From NCBI GenBank assembly GCA_023416585.1, contig JAEZHM010000133.1, forward strand, positions 1 through 40,513: DNA of 40,513 nt, in the 5' to 3' direction. This document shows positions 22,591 to 31,308 of this stretch, piece after piece. Each line of letters opens with the position of its first letter. The stretch's first letter is position 1. Made by a program: the position numbers and the translations under genes. The DNA comes from Bacillota bacterium. GTDB taxonomy: Bacteria > Bacillota > Clostridia > Christensenellales > Aristaeellaceae. The notes under the pieces were generated by a model. It was not told the DNA's origin, did not search any database, and worked only from the letters and a program-made list of their open reading frames with translations.

Positions 22591-25500
22591 ATGAACCATC
22601 CGTATAGAAGATTCTTTTCTCTGCTTCTTGTACTGTGCCTGTTAAGCTTTGGTGTAATCCCCGCATCGGCGGAAGAAAGCAGCCTGCTGCCGGACAGTAC
22701 GGTTGTGGAAGAAACGAGCTGCGAAAACCAGGAGCAGGTCTCTATTGATGGTGACGCAGGCCCGGCAGCGGAGATTGAACCGCTGGTCCTCGTAATGGAA
22801 GTTCATGCGATCACTGCCAAAAGCGCGGAAATCACTTTTATACCGCAGGGTGTGGGTGAAATCCGCTACATTGTATTGGAAGCGTCAGAGAATGCGCCGG
22901 ATGCGGATAAAATATGGAATGAGGGCGAGACTGCGTTTAACATGAACGCCGTTATAACCGGCCTTGCACCTGCGGCCAATTATGCCATTTACGGCATACT
23001 GGCAAGCGGCACAAATATATCTCCGGTTGCCATCGTGCAATTTACTACCGCAAAGGCGGAAGAGGTCGCGCCTGCTTCGAAAGAGGTGGAAACAGCTTCT
23101 ACTGAGGAACAGCCTGACGGTGCGGATGAAGTTCCCGCAGCGGAAGAGGAGCCTGCTGCGAAGGGCGCGGCTCCTGTTGTAGAAGAAGAGTCTGCAAGTG
23201 AGGGCGATGTTCCCGTGGTGGAGAAAGAGCCTGCTGCTGAGGGCGCGGCTCCTGTTGTAGAAGAAGAGCCTGCCGGTGAGAGCGGATTGACCCCGGTTGA
23301 AGATGGCCCCGCCCTATCAGCCGCCATGCTTATGCCAATGGAGGAAAGCGCCATCACCGGGGGGGAACCGGCTATTGCCATCAACGTGAACAATATCACC
23401 GGGACGGGTGCGGAGATTGCCTTTGTCCCTCATGGGGTTGGGGAAATCCGCTATCTTGTGCTGGAAGCTTCACAGCAAGCGCCTGACGCCGCCGCTGTTC
23501 TGTCAAGCGGTGCGACCGCCCAAGATAACCTTGCCAGCCTTACAAGCCTTACATCCGGAACGGAGTATGCTGTTTATGCAGTGCTGGATCAGGGCGAGTT
23601 TGTGTCTGATATTGTTACAGCCAGGTTCACTGCGCTTGCAGGCGCGGTACCGCTTATAGCTCTTGTACCAGCTTATGATCCCAATGATGTGGCAGCCATC
23701 AACAATCTGCTTGCGGAAGGGGGATGGGGATATAACACAGACGATCCGGCCAATTGGGACTTTGTGAAATGGAATGATGCGGGCCGCGCGGTAGAGATGA
23801 AGCATTCATTTAAAAGATCGTGGTCCTTTTTGAATGTGAGCGGTTTGACGGCGCTGGAAAAGCTGGATCTTTCCGGAAGCTATCTGGTGAGCATCACGGT
23901 GAGCGGCCTGACATCACTTAAAAGCCTGAACTGTTCCGGCAGCAATGTAACACTTCTTAGCGTAAGCGGTTTGACGGCGCTGGAATCTATAGACCTTTCC
24001 AATAGCAGGATCATGAACATGGATGCCAATGGGCTGGCGGCGCTGAAAAGCCTGGACTGTTCCGGCCGCCAAATGTCCAGGCTGTATGTGAGCGGGCTGA
24101 CAGCACTGGAAACACTTGATTGTTCCGGCAACAGTCTGCCTGACCTGAATACCAGCGGGCTCACGGCGCTGAAATATCTGGATTGTTCAAATAACAGGCT
24201 GGAAAATTTGAATGTGAGCGGGCGGACAACCCTGGAGAATCTTAATTGCTCCTCAAACCAGCTATCCAGCCTGGATATAATAGGGCTGACGGCGCTGAAA
24301 AAGCTGGATTGCCACGATAACCGTTTAACGGGTACATTGGATGTAAGTAAAATGACAGCGCTAAATGAATTGGATTGTGGACAGAACAGCTTTACCGGCG
24401 CTTTGGATGCAAGCGCTTTGACGGCGCTTAAGATACTCAGCTGTCAGGAGAACCAGTTTACCGGCCTGAAAGTGAACGGGCTGGCATCATTAAAGGTACT
24501 GTTTTGCGCCAACAACAAGCTAACCAGCCTTGACGTGGGCGGGCTTACAGCGCTGGAGGAATTGAACTGCTTTGGAAACGATCTTACAAGCCTGGATGTG
24601 CATACGCTAACCTCATTGAAAAGGCTGGAATGCTCCGAAAACTTTCTGACCGGCACTTTGGACGTAAGCGGGCTTAAAGCACTGGAGTTTGTCGGTTGCT
24701 ACGCAAACACCTTGACCAACCTCAAATTAAATGGCTTGACAGCGCTGAAACGGCTGAGATGCAGCGGCAACAACCTGAGCGGCACTTTGGACGTGAGCGC
24801 TCTGAAGGCGCTTAATGAACTGGAGTGCTTTTCGAATAATCTGACCGGCCTGACTGTAGGCGGGCTGACAGCACTAACTTATTTGGATTGTTCTTCCAAT
24901 AAACTGACCGGTACTTTGAACATAACCGGGCTTTTAGCGCTGGAATATTTGAACTGTTCCGCCAATGTTCTTTCCGGCTTGGATGTAGGCGGCCTGACAG
25001 CGCTTGCATATATCAATTGTGTTGCCAATCAACTGACCAATCTGAACGTGAGCGGCCTGACAGCGCTTATACAGCTTAACTGTTCCGGCAATAAACTGTC
25101 CGGCTTGATCATGAGCGGTGCAGCAGCGCTGGAGTGGCTGGATTGCTCCGGCAACCAACTGAGCACTTTGGACTTAAGCGGGACGGTGATGAGATGTTTA
25201 TGGTGTCAAAACAATTACCTGGCTTCCAAAGAGCTGATTATTGGGTTGAATGAAAGCCAGTTAACGCATTTTAGCTTTCATCCTCAATACACCGTGCCGT
25301 CAACAAACACCCCGGCCCCAACAAATACCCCGACCCCGACAAACACGCCTGTGCCAACCCCAACACCTACGCCTGTGCCGGACGGCATCACGCTGAGCCG
25401 TACGGAGATCACCATCGCTGCAGGCCAAACCGTTCATACCGTCACGGCAACGGTTTCTCCCAGCGAGGCGGATGGCACCGTGACTTATGCAAGCGGCAAT

Positions 25501-26628
25501 TCCTCCATTGCTTCCGTATCCGCCGATGGGAACATTACCGGGGTGAACGTCGGCAGCACGGTAGTAAATGTCACCACCGTAAACGGGCTAACAAGGGTGT
25601 GCATTGTAACGGTTGTCAAGGCGGGTAAGGGCGTGACCGGAATTGCGGTCAACAAATCCGCCGCTTTCATAGATGAAGGGAAAACGCTGAAGCTTTCCGC
25701 GAAGCTTACCCCAAGGTCGCCTCAAAACAAGACCGTTTCCTGGAGTTCCGACAATTCTTCCGTAGCCAGGGTGGATGGCAAAGGGACGGTTTATGGGGTA
25801 TCCCCCGGCGTTGCAACCGTCACCGCAACGGCTTCCAGCGGGATATCGGCAGCTTGCATCGTCACGGTGAATTCTTTGGCGGTTACCCAGGTGATACTGA
25901 ACAAATATGCCATCACCATAGTTGAGGGAAAATCAGCCTCATTAAAAGCCTCCGTTATGCCGAAGAATGCCAGGTTCAAGGCGCTATCCTGGTCGTCCAG
26001 CAATCCCACCGTGGCCAGCGTAACGCAAAGGGGCGCGGTAAAGGGCATTTCCCCAGGAACCTGCACGATTACCGCCACCGCGCATAATGGCGTCTCGGCC
26101 TCCTGCACGGTAACCGTTATGGAAGTGTTCGCCAAACGGTTAAGCCTAAACAAACGCTCCGCCAGCGTCTACATTGGCTCCGGATTTACATTGACCGCGA
26201 GAATAACGCCGTCCAACACCCGGAACAAGACCATTGCCTGGACATCCAGCAACCCGTCCGTTGCGGAAGTTTCTTCAAACGGCTATGTGCAAACCCATGC
26301 CGTTGGCACGGCCGTCCTAACCGCAACAACGGTTAACGGCTTGACGGCCGTATGCCGTCTCACCGTCAAACCTATTCTGGTTTCCCGTATGACCATATCA
26401 CAAAGGCGTGCCACAGTTCTTCAAGGTCAGCAGCTTACGCTTTCTGCTTCCATAGCGCCGGGCAACGCCACCAATGGCGCCGTCACTTGGATATCCAGCA
26501 AACCCGCCGTTGCGCCGGTTGACCAAAACGGGGTTGTGATGGGCGCAAGCGCCGGCAAAGCCACCATCACTTGCGCAGCAATTGACGGCAGCAGAAAAAA
26601 GGTTACCTGCACCGTAACCGTGCCATAA
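22591..26628 (+). CDS. Large surface protein: FN3-like domains, leucine-rich repeats and five BIG2 domains
   Basis: A 1345-residue exported protein. A signal peptide (about residues 1-27) is followed by an FN3-like domain (about 65-153), a Glu/Ala/Pro/Val-rich linker with repeated AAPVVEEE units (about 155-245), and a second, related FN3-like domain (about 257-345). About 21 leucine-rich repeats of 21-22 residues follow (about 415-870; consensus like LTALKELDCSGNKLSGLDVS). A Thr/Pro linker (TPAPTNTPTPTNTP, about 905-930) leads to five Ig-like BIG2 repeats, each ending like TVTATASSGISAACIVTV. The cysteine in each LDCS unit is distinctive. GGAGG precedes the ATG. No LPxTG, SLH or choline-binding anchor is seen, so attachment is unclear. 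The role is probably adhesion or matrix binding. Confidence 0.88.
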   Translation: MNHPYRRFFSLLLVLCLLSFGVIPASAEESSLLPDSTVVEETSCENQEQVSIDGDAGPAAEIEPLVLVMEVHAITAKSAEITFIPQGVGEIRYIVLEASENAPDADKIWNEGETAFNMNAVITGLAPAANYAIYGILASGTNISPVAIVQFTTAKAEEVAPASKEVETASTEEQPDGADEVPAAEEEPAAKGAAPVVEEESASEGDVPVVEKEPAAEGAAPVVEEEPAGESGLTPVEDGPALSAAMLMPMEESAITGGEPAIAINVNNITGTGAEIAFVPHGVGEIRYLVLEASQQAPDAAAVLSSGATAQDNLASLTSLTSGTEYAVYAVLDQGEFVSDIVTARFTALAGAVPLIALVPAYDPNDVAAINNLLAEGGWGYNTDDPANWDFVKWNDAGRAVEMKHSFKRSWSFLNVSGLTALEKLDLSGSYLVSITVSGLTSLKSLNCSGSNVTLLSVSGLTALESIDLSNSRIMNMDANGLAALKSLDCSGRQMSRLYVSGLTALETLDCSGNSLPDLNTSGLTALKYLDCSNNRLENLNVSGRTTLENLNCSSNQLSSLDIIGLTALKKLDCHDNRLTGTLDVSKMTALNELDCGQNSFTGALDASALTALKILSCQENQFTGLKVNGLASLKVLFCANNKLTSLDVGGLTALEELNCFGNDLTSLDVHTLTSLKRLECSENFLTGTLDVSGLKALEFVGCYANTLTNLKLNGLTALKRLRCSGNNLSGTLDVSALKALNELECFSNNLTGLTVGGLTALTYLDCSSNKLTGTLNITGLLALEYLNCSANVLSGLDVGGLTALAYINCVANQLTNLNVSGLTALIQLNCSGNKLSGLIMSGAAALEWLDCSGNQLSTLDLSGTVMRCLWCQNNYLASKELIIGLNESQLTHFSFHPQYTVPSTNTPAPTNTPTPTNTPVPTPTPTPVPDGITLSRTEITIAAGQTVHTVTATVSPSEADGTVTYASGNSSIASVSADGNITGVNVGSTVVNVTTVNGLTRVCIVTVVKAGKGVTGIAVNKSAAFIDEGKTLKLSAKLTPRSPQNKTVSWSSDNSSVARVDGKGTVYGVSPGVATVTATASSGISAACIVTVNSLAVTQVILNKYAITIVEGKSASLKASVMPKNARFKALSWSSSNPTVASVTQRGAVKGISPGTCTITATAHNGVSASCTVTVMEVFAKRLSLNKRSASVYIGSGFTLTARITPSNTRNKTIAWTSSNPSVAEVSSNGYVQTHAVGTAVLTATTVNGLTAVCRLTVKPILVSRMTISQRRATVLQGQQLTLSASIAPGNATNGAVTWISSKPAVAPVDQNGVVMGASAGKATITCAAIDGSRKKVTCTVTVP

Positions 26629-26713
26629 CAGCAATGGGGAAATGTTTCACTTCTGCGCCTGGCTATGGCGCAACAGCGAAAAATATTCGGATTGAAGTTT
26701 CATTGCCCATAGT

Positions 26714-27904
26714 TCATTCGTAAAGATGATACTTTTCTTTTCGGGCGATGTACTTTTTCCGGTCAAGCGCGAAATCATCTATCAACTGACTGCCGTTTCG
26801 CGCACCGTTGGTATATTCTTTTGTAGCCAGCAGCTTATCCAGATACCGGTCAAAATGCGGCTGAGAGGGCAATTCCAACACATCGTGGCCTGCCGAACAA
26901 TCCTCCCAAACGATTTTTTCCGGATACATCGACCTGATTTCATCCAGGAGCATGATGCCTGTCCGGAAGGACTCAAAGGTTGTTCTATCGGTGATCACCG
27001 TCTGCACGCCGCTGCATACCTGCCCGGCATGTTTGGAGTTTAAGGGTTTAAAGTAGGTTGGCACAAAGGTGACGCCATTTAAATCCAGCCGGCCGAGCCG
27101 CTTTGCCAGCTCATACGCGTCAAGCCAGGGCGCGCCAATCAGTTCAAAGGGCTTGCTGGTGCCGCGGCCTTCGCTCACGCTTGCCACGCCCTCAAACACA
27201 CACATGCCGGGATAAAGAAGGTTGGCTGTTACGTGAGGCAAACTGAAGGAGGGGAGTACCCACGTAAGATCGGTGTCGTCAAAATACATGCTCCGCTTCC
27301 AGCCCTGGGCCTTGATTACAGTCAAATCGCATCCAATGTTGTATTCGCCGTTTACATACTCGGTAAATTCACCCATGGTCATGGCGGTGCGCGTGGCCAG
27401 TTCATAATCTCCCACGATTGTGTGCATTTCCGGCGGGCATACTGTTCCCTCCACCGTGATGCCATCGATGGGCGCTATCCGGTCGGGTATAATGAGCGGC
27501 TTTCCCGCCGCGGCGCAGGCTTTCATCACCGCGGCGCAGCAGTGCAGGTATTCAAAAAACCGGGCGCCCGCGTCGCGAATGTCAAATACCATAACATCCA
27601 CACGGTCCAGCATATCCAAGGTTGGCGCGATGCGCTCACGGCAAAAGATGCTGTCCACGGTAAGGCCGGTCACACTGTCTGTGTAACTGGGTACCCGTTC
27701 CCCATAAATGAACTCGCCACGGATGCCGGCAACAGTGTTGAACAATGCGGTCACATTGTACCGCTCGCAGAGGATATCCACCGTAAGGCGGTTATTCCTG
27801 TCAATGGAAGCGCCGCCTGAAACGATGCCTATCCGCCTGCCGCGAAGGTACTTATCCATTACGTCCAATTGATCGATGCCATTTACTACTTTTGCTTTTG
27901 TCAT
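26714..27904 (-). CDS. NamZ/DUF1343 family protein (exo-beta-N-acetylmuramidase-like)
   Basis: A 396-residue protein of the DUF1343 family, whose characterised member (Bacillus subtilis NamZ/YbbC) removes terminal N-acetylmuramic acid from peptidoglycan fragments. Family landmarks are seen: VSGGASIDRNN near the start, FDIRDAGARFFEYLHC (about residue 105), and the highly conserved SEGRGTSKPFELIGAPW (about 240). The start is ATG 27904, for which GAAGGAT is well spaced; the ATG at 27910 is too close. No signal peptide is visible, so it acts inside the cell or leaves by another route, which fits muropeptide recycling. It is convergent with the surface-protein gene; the 85-bp gap has only a small hairpin (26654-26672). 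Confidence 0.85.
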   Translation of the reverse strand: MTKAKVVNGIDQLDVMDKYLRGRRIGIVSGGASIDRNNRLTVDILCERYNVTALFNTVAGIRGEFIYGERVPSYTDSVTGLTVDSIFCRERIAPTLDMLDRVDVMVFDIRDAGARFFEYLHCCAAVMKACAAAGKPLIIPDRIAPIDGITVEGTVCPPEMHTIVGDYELATRTAMTMGEFTEYVNGEYNIGCDLTVIKAQGWKRSMYFDDTDLTWVLPSFSLPHVTANLLYPGMCVFEGVASVSEGRGTSKPFELIGAPWLDAYELAKRLGRLDLNGVTFVPTYFKPLNSKHAGQVCSGVQTVITDRTTFESFRTGIMLLDEIRSMYPEKIVWEDCSAGHDVLELPSQPHFDRYLDKLLATKEYTNGARNGSQLIDDFALDRKKYIARKEKYHLYE

Positions 27905-28001
27905 TTGCATTCATCCTTCGTCATTTATGGAGACATTATACCATATCAAGCATCATTCGCACATACACAACCCTCTCTCGCGCGCGTGGGCCTAAAACAT
28001 C

Positions 28002-28037
28002 GTTCCATTTGTTCCATTTGTTCCATTTGTTCCATTT
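28002..28037. repeat. Four tandem copies of a 9-bp unit
   Basis: GTTCCATTT is repeated four times, followed by a partial fifth. On the minus strand it reads as Asn-Lys-Trp or Met-Glu-Gln repeats in open frames just past the AAA ATPase stop. Confidence 0.9.
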
Positions 28038-28080
28038 GTTCCTTGCTGGAACGCATGGAACGATGAAAACGGTGTATGGT

Positions 28081-29190
28081 TCACCGTTCCAATCGAACCT
28101 GAAACGCCGTGGCGGGTACATGCTTTTGGATGAGGATCCCCCTTCCTCTTGCTCCGGTAGGAGAAATCGTCTGTCCAAGCTCGATATGCTCAACTGTTCT
28201 GGCGTTATTGAATTGAATCCTTATTTGGCTTCGCTCAAGCAGTTCACGCTGGATATCATTGAGCTTCAACCGCCAGTCCTTTCCGCTTGTGCAGGGGGGA
28301 TAGCCAATCATTCTTGTGGCGTAGTTGCCAAGCTGCTCGTAGGAAACATACACACCCTTGGGGTTTTCCTGTAGCAGCCGGTTAATGGCAATGACGGCGG
28401 GATCATCTTCAAATTTTATGCCTGTCTCTTTTCTGCTGGTTGCCATTTGCAGGCCATCCTCCGTTATATGGGAGTATCCATCCCATTGAACGCCGCCCCG
28501 GTCGCCAATGCGGAAAGCAAACGCCTGGCCGGTTTTTGCGTTGCTGGACTTGATATGGCATACTACGCATTGCCCTTCCTCTTCAGGGTTGCGGCCAATG
28601 TACAAAACGCTGCGTGAGGCGGCAATAATATCAACAGAGCCCAAAGCCCGGTATATGGCCTTTGTTCCCGGCAATCCCTTATTCAAATGCGAGATAATCA
28701 CAATGGCGCAGTCATTCCGTCTTGCCATATCAGCCAAATGAGCTAAAACCGGCCTTGTTTCGTTCGCACGGTGCATATCTATTTTCGAGCCAAGAAATGC
28801 CTGAAGGGGATCAAATACAAGCAGTTTGATTTTGTTTTCTATAATTGCATCTTCAATTTCGGGGCTAACAAATGTGAGATCACAGGCATTTTCCATAAAA
28901 AAGCATCTGGATACATTGCCGCCGCAGGCTTCGATCCTGCCCCGCAGCGTGGAAGGATCGTCCTCCACAGACAGAAGGAGCACATTTCCCATCGGGCATT
29001 TGTGTGTAAGTATGCCGCCGCCTTGCGATACCTCCGCCGCCAGTTTGCAGGCAAAAGCCGTTTTTCCTGTGCCGGAGTCGCCCTGCACAATGGTGATTTT
29101 GCCGGATGGGATATAGGGATGAATCAGGAATTTTGCTTCTTCGTACTCGATGGAATCAAAGCGCATCAGGGCAGGCTTTTTGCTTTGCAT
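28081..29190 (-). CDS. RepA-like AAA ATPase of a mobile element
   Basis: 369 residues from the ATG at 29190. A RecA/DnaB-type ATPase core: Walker A GDSGTGKT (residues 37-44), a Walker B strand KLLVFDPLQAF (about 122-132), and IIISHLNKG, as in hexameric RepA-like replicative helicases of plasmids and phages. A winged-helix-like C-terminus follows (about 270-369). The frame is open well upstream: AAGGAGG at 29358-29364 is 8 bases before an in-frame ACG at 29347-29349, giving a 422-residue version beginning GKSYADTLASYDALSS. The 29190 ATG has no ribosome site. Either ACG is used or the true ATG mutated. It lies downstream of the CHC2 primase, which it overlaps in the long version. Confidence 0.8.
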   Translation of the reverse strand: MQSKKPALMRFDSIEYEEAKFLIHPYIPSGKITIVQGDSGTGKTAFACKLAAEVSQGGGILTHKCPMGNVLLLSVEDDPSTLRGRIEACGGNVSRCFFMENACDLTFVSPEIEDAIIENKIKLLVFDPLQAFLGSKIDMHRANETRPVLAHLADMARRNDCAIVIISHLNKGLPGTKAIYRALGSVDIIAASRSVLYIGRNPEEEGQCVVCHIKSSNAKTGQAFAFRIGDRGGVQWDGYSHITEDGLQMATSRKETGIKFEDDPAVIAINRLLQENPKGVYVSYEQLGNYATRMIGYPPCTSGKDWRLKLNDIQRELLERSQIRIQFNNARTVEHIELGQTISPTGARGRGILIQKHVPATAFQVRLER

Positions 29191-29329
29191 GCTAGACGGC
29201 TGTATAACCGCCTGATATACAGGCGCTCCGCTTGGTATATGGCCGTTGATTTTGGCAAAGGGTTTTTCCTTGGCAAGCAGCTTTTGCGCTTCCGGGGTGG
29301 AAGAAAGGGCATCGTAGGAAGCAAGCGTA

Positions 29330-29938
29330 TCAGCGTAGGATTTTCCCGTTTGAACCGCCTCCTTCCGCCGCCCACGTTGTCAACTGCGCCGGTGTTGCAC
29401 ACTCTAGCAGATTCAGGCCCATTTCCGCGGCGTCACGGGCCTCCAGTGCCTTTACCAGGATTTCTGATTCCCAGCAGGCTTCGGGGGTTGCGCACGCCGC
29501 CTGCGCGGCTTCAAGCATGCATACGGCCTGGTGCTTGATATCGCACAGGCGGCTCCAGCTGCGCGCTTTCCAGGCCTCCACCGCCTGCATCAGCTCCCGG
29601 CCTCCCGCCTTTGGGATAGGCGGAGGGGTTCTAAACGAAGGCCCGCTGAGTCCAAAATCACTGAGCAGTCTGCGTGCCGCTTCCAGCGGGGCAAGGCTGT
29701 ACAGTTTCGCGTAAAAGGAAACGGCATCCCCTTTTTCACCGCAGCCGAAGCATTTGAAGCCTCCATCCGGAAAGAAGCACAGGCTTGGCGTACGTTCCCG
29801 GTGGAACGGGCAGCATGTCCACCTCCTTGACCCGGAGCGCTTTATGGGCAGCCCGGCCCGCTGGGCAGCATCATATGCAGTGATGCAGCGGCAGGTGTCA
29901 AACAGCGTACTCACCCCCTTGTCATGTTTCATTTCCAT
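29330..29938 (-). CDS. CHC2-type zinc-finger primase fragment protein
   Basis: 202 residues. The DnaG-like zinc-binding domain is clear: CPFHRERTPSLCFFPDGGFK, CFGCGEKGDAVSFY (zinc ligands C43, H46, C63, C66 from this start). The TOPRIM polymerase domain is absent, so alone it could recognise a primer start but not make RNA. It may work with the AAA ATPase or be a truncated primase. The region from about residue 100 is helical and Ala-rich. ATG 29938 is tentative; it overlaps the HTH gene by 17 bases, and ATG 29932 is an alternative. Such short CHC2 proteins beside RepA-like ATPases are common in integrated phage-like elements. Confidence 0.78.
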   Translation of the reverse strand: MEMKHDKGVSTLFDTCRCITAYDAAQRAGLPIKRSGSRRWTCCPFHRERTPSLCFFPDGGFKCFGCGEKGDAVSFYAKLYSLAPLEAARRLLSDFGLSGPSFRTPPPIPKAGGRELMQAVEAWKARSWSRLCDIKHQAVCMLEAAQAACATPEACWESEILVKALEARDAAEMGLNLLECATPAQLTTWAAEGGGSNGKILR

Positions 29939-30116
29939 CACCGCCCGAATTTTGCAAGGATGCAATGATTTGTAGTGCGCGCTCTTTTTCCGCCTGCGAG
30001 AAGGGTTTGCGCAGCTTGCGGGACAAGGTGAAGTCCGTCATGCCCATTGCGTACGCGATACGCCACAAAGGCACGCCGGCCCCTTTCGCGGCTTCCCGGA
30101 TCTCCCTGTTTTCCAT
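29922..30116 (-). CDS. Small helix-turn-helix protein
   Basis: 64 residues: MENREIREAAKGAGVPLWRI then AYAMGMTDFTLSRKLRKPFS, a compact HTH as in phage-borne small DNA-binding proteins. GGGAGGA precedes the ATG. It is the first gene of the minus-strand replication module and divergent from the Xre-type repressor. A Cro- or excisionase-like switch role is plausible. Confidence 0.75.
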   Translation of the reverse strand: MENREIREAAKGAGVPLWRIAYAMGMTDFTLSRKLRKPFSQAEKERALQIIASLQNSGGDGNET

Positions 30117-30131
30117 AAAATCCTCCCATCT

Positions 30132-30197
30132 TGTTGTTGACAGATCAGCAACAACAGTTTACAATGGCATTGTAACACGCGGCAATTGTATACACAA
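30132..30197 (-). promoter_or_regulatory. Promoter and operators of the divergent switch region
   Basis: On the minus strand TTGTGT (30192-30197), a 17-base spacer and TACAAT (30169-30174) drive the HTH-primase-ATPase operon. A perfect palindrome TTACAAT-GGC-ATTGTAA (30159-30175) covers the -10. A second inverted repeat, TGTTGTTG (30132-30139) with CAACAACA (30149-30156), lies downstream. Both fit binding sites for the divergent Xre-type repressor. Confidence 0.65.
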
Positions 30198-30297
30198 ACG
30201 TTGGATGTGTGCATATTCGCAAATGCGACAATGATGTGCATTTTGGCAGGTTGTTAAGACGCAAACCGTATGTAACGCAAATATGGAGGGATTGGAT

Positions 30298-31041
30298 ATG
30301 GACCGCAATGACAATCAGGATTCGTTTGATTTCCAAGCCGTTCGCGATATTTTCCCCGCAAGATTAAAAGCGCTGCGGGAAGCCATAGGCATATCCCAGG
30401 AAGCGTTTGCCAAAGCGCTGGGTGTTTCCCGGGCCACCATCGGCTATTACGAAAATGGCAGCCGTCTGCCCGACATAGCATTTCTTAACGTGCTGGTGAT
30501 GAAAACCGGCTGCAATATTCACTTTTTGCTAGGGCACAGCGACCATATGCATGAGGAATACGAAAGCCTGGGCGCGGAAACAGAACTGAATGACGATCAG
30601 ATTGATCATCTCATTCACTTGTCAGGGTATAGAAGCTTCAGGTATTTCCTTTCGAATGATAAGTCATGGGAACTGTTTCATTTGATGGATTCCATGATTA
30701 CAGAGGATTGGGATAACGCAAAAGTGCGCGAGGTGCTCTATTTTGGTTTGTGCCATGATTTCAGGGCGGTCGCGGAAGACATATACGCAAGGCATATAAT
30801 TGTGAAGGCTTTAGGGAAGGAAGACTATACCGAAAATGAAGTCATGGGGCTGATGGAAAAGGGCAGGGAAAAATACGAGCAAAGCAAGCGGGAATTTGAA
30901 AAGGTACAGGCGGAATTTTTGAGAAAAGCGGAAAAAGAGGTGGAGGAAGTCAAGGCCGGAATGGGGGAACGGGAAAAGGACCCGGTGGAGGCGTTTAGGA
31001 TGAAGTTGGGGAGGATGTATCAGGAGGGAAAGGGGAGGTAA
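30298..31041 (+). CDS. Xre-family repressor with helical C-terminus
   Basis: 247 residues. The HTH is at about residues 20-75: LKALREAIGISQEAFAKALG then VSRATIGYYENGSRLPD. The middle is hydrophobic and helical, and the last 60 residues are a highly charged coiled coil (EKVQAEFLRKAEKEVEEVKA). The ATG at 30298 is chosen because GGAGGG at 30285-30290 is correctly spaced; it also removes a five-residue tail from an ATG at 30283. It is divergent from the HTH/primase/ATPase operon, with palindromes between, so it probably represses that operon and itself. It may also act on the AT-rich operon downstream, but that has its own promoter. Confidence 0.85.
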   Translation: MDRNDNQDSFDFQAVRDIFPARLKALREAIGISQEAFAKALGVSRATIGYYENGSRLPDIAFLNVLVMKTGCNIHFLLGHSDHMHEEYESLGAETELNDDQIDHLIHLSGYRSFRYFLSNDKSWELFHLMDSMITEDWDNAKVREVLYFGLCHDFRAVAEDIYARHIIVKALGKEDYTENEVMGLMEKGREKYEQSKREFEKVQAEFLRKAEKEVEEVKAGMGEREKDPVEAFRMKLGRMYQEGKGR

Positions 31042-31207
31042 GTCGGCAAAACTTCGAAATATTATGCATGTACAGATGATGTGATTCGGGAATTGGATTC
31101 TTGATATGCTGATGATAAGCCTGTAATTTATACCCGGCGTATTTGAACCTGTTAGTTTGAAGACGGTCATATCGTAATCCTCAGAATTTGTCATGATATC
31201 TTATTTG

Positions 31208-31249
31208 TTGCCACAAAATGCTATCTGTGTTAAAATTAAATGATATAAT
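31208..31249 (+). promoter_or_regulatory. Promoter region of the eight-gene methyltransferase/sigma operon
   Basis: TTGCCA (31208-31213), 17-base spacer, TAAAAT (31231-31236); also an extended -10 TGATATAAT at 31241-31249. The leader then has a possible hairpin with arms AACGAA and TTCGTT (about 31259-31293). Two overlapping start elements may serve different sigma factors (inference). Confidence 0.6.
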
Positions 31250-31308
31250 TGGGTGACAACGAATCTGGCGGCAAACGCTGTTATGGTTTCGTTCGAGGGG
31301 AGATTTGA

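Noticed and set aside
27998..28045. Tandem repeats as a CRISPR array
   Set aside because: The unit is 9 bp with no spacers and there are no cas genes.
28771..29538. Plus-strand open frame of about 255 codons opposite the primase and ATPase
   Set aside because: Antisense to recognised genes; no ribosome site and no recognisable sequence.
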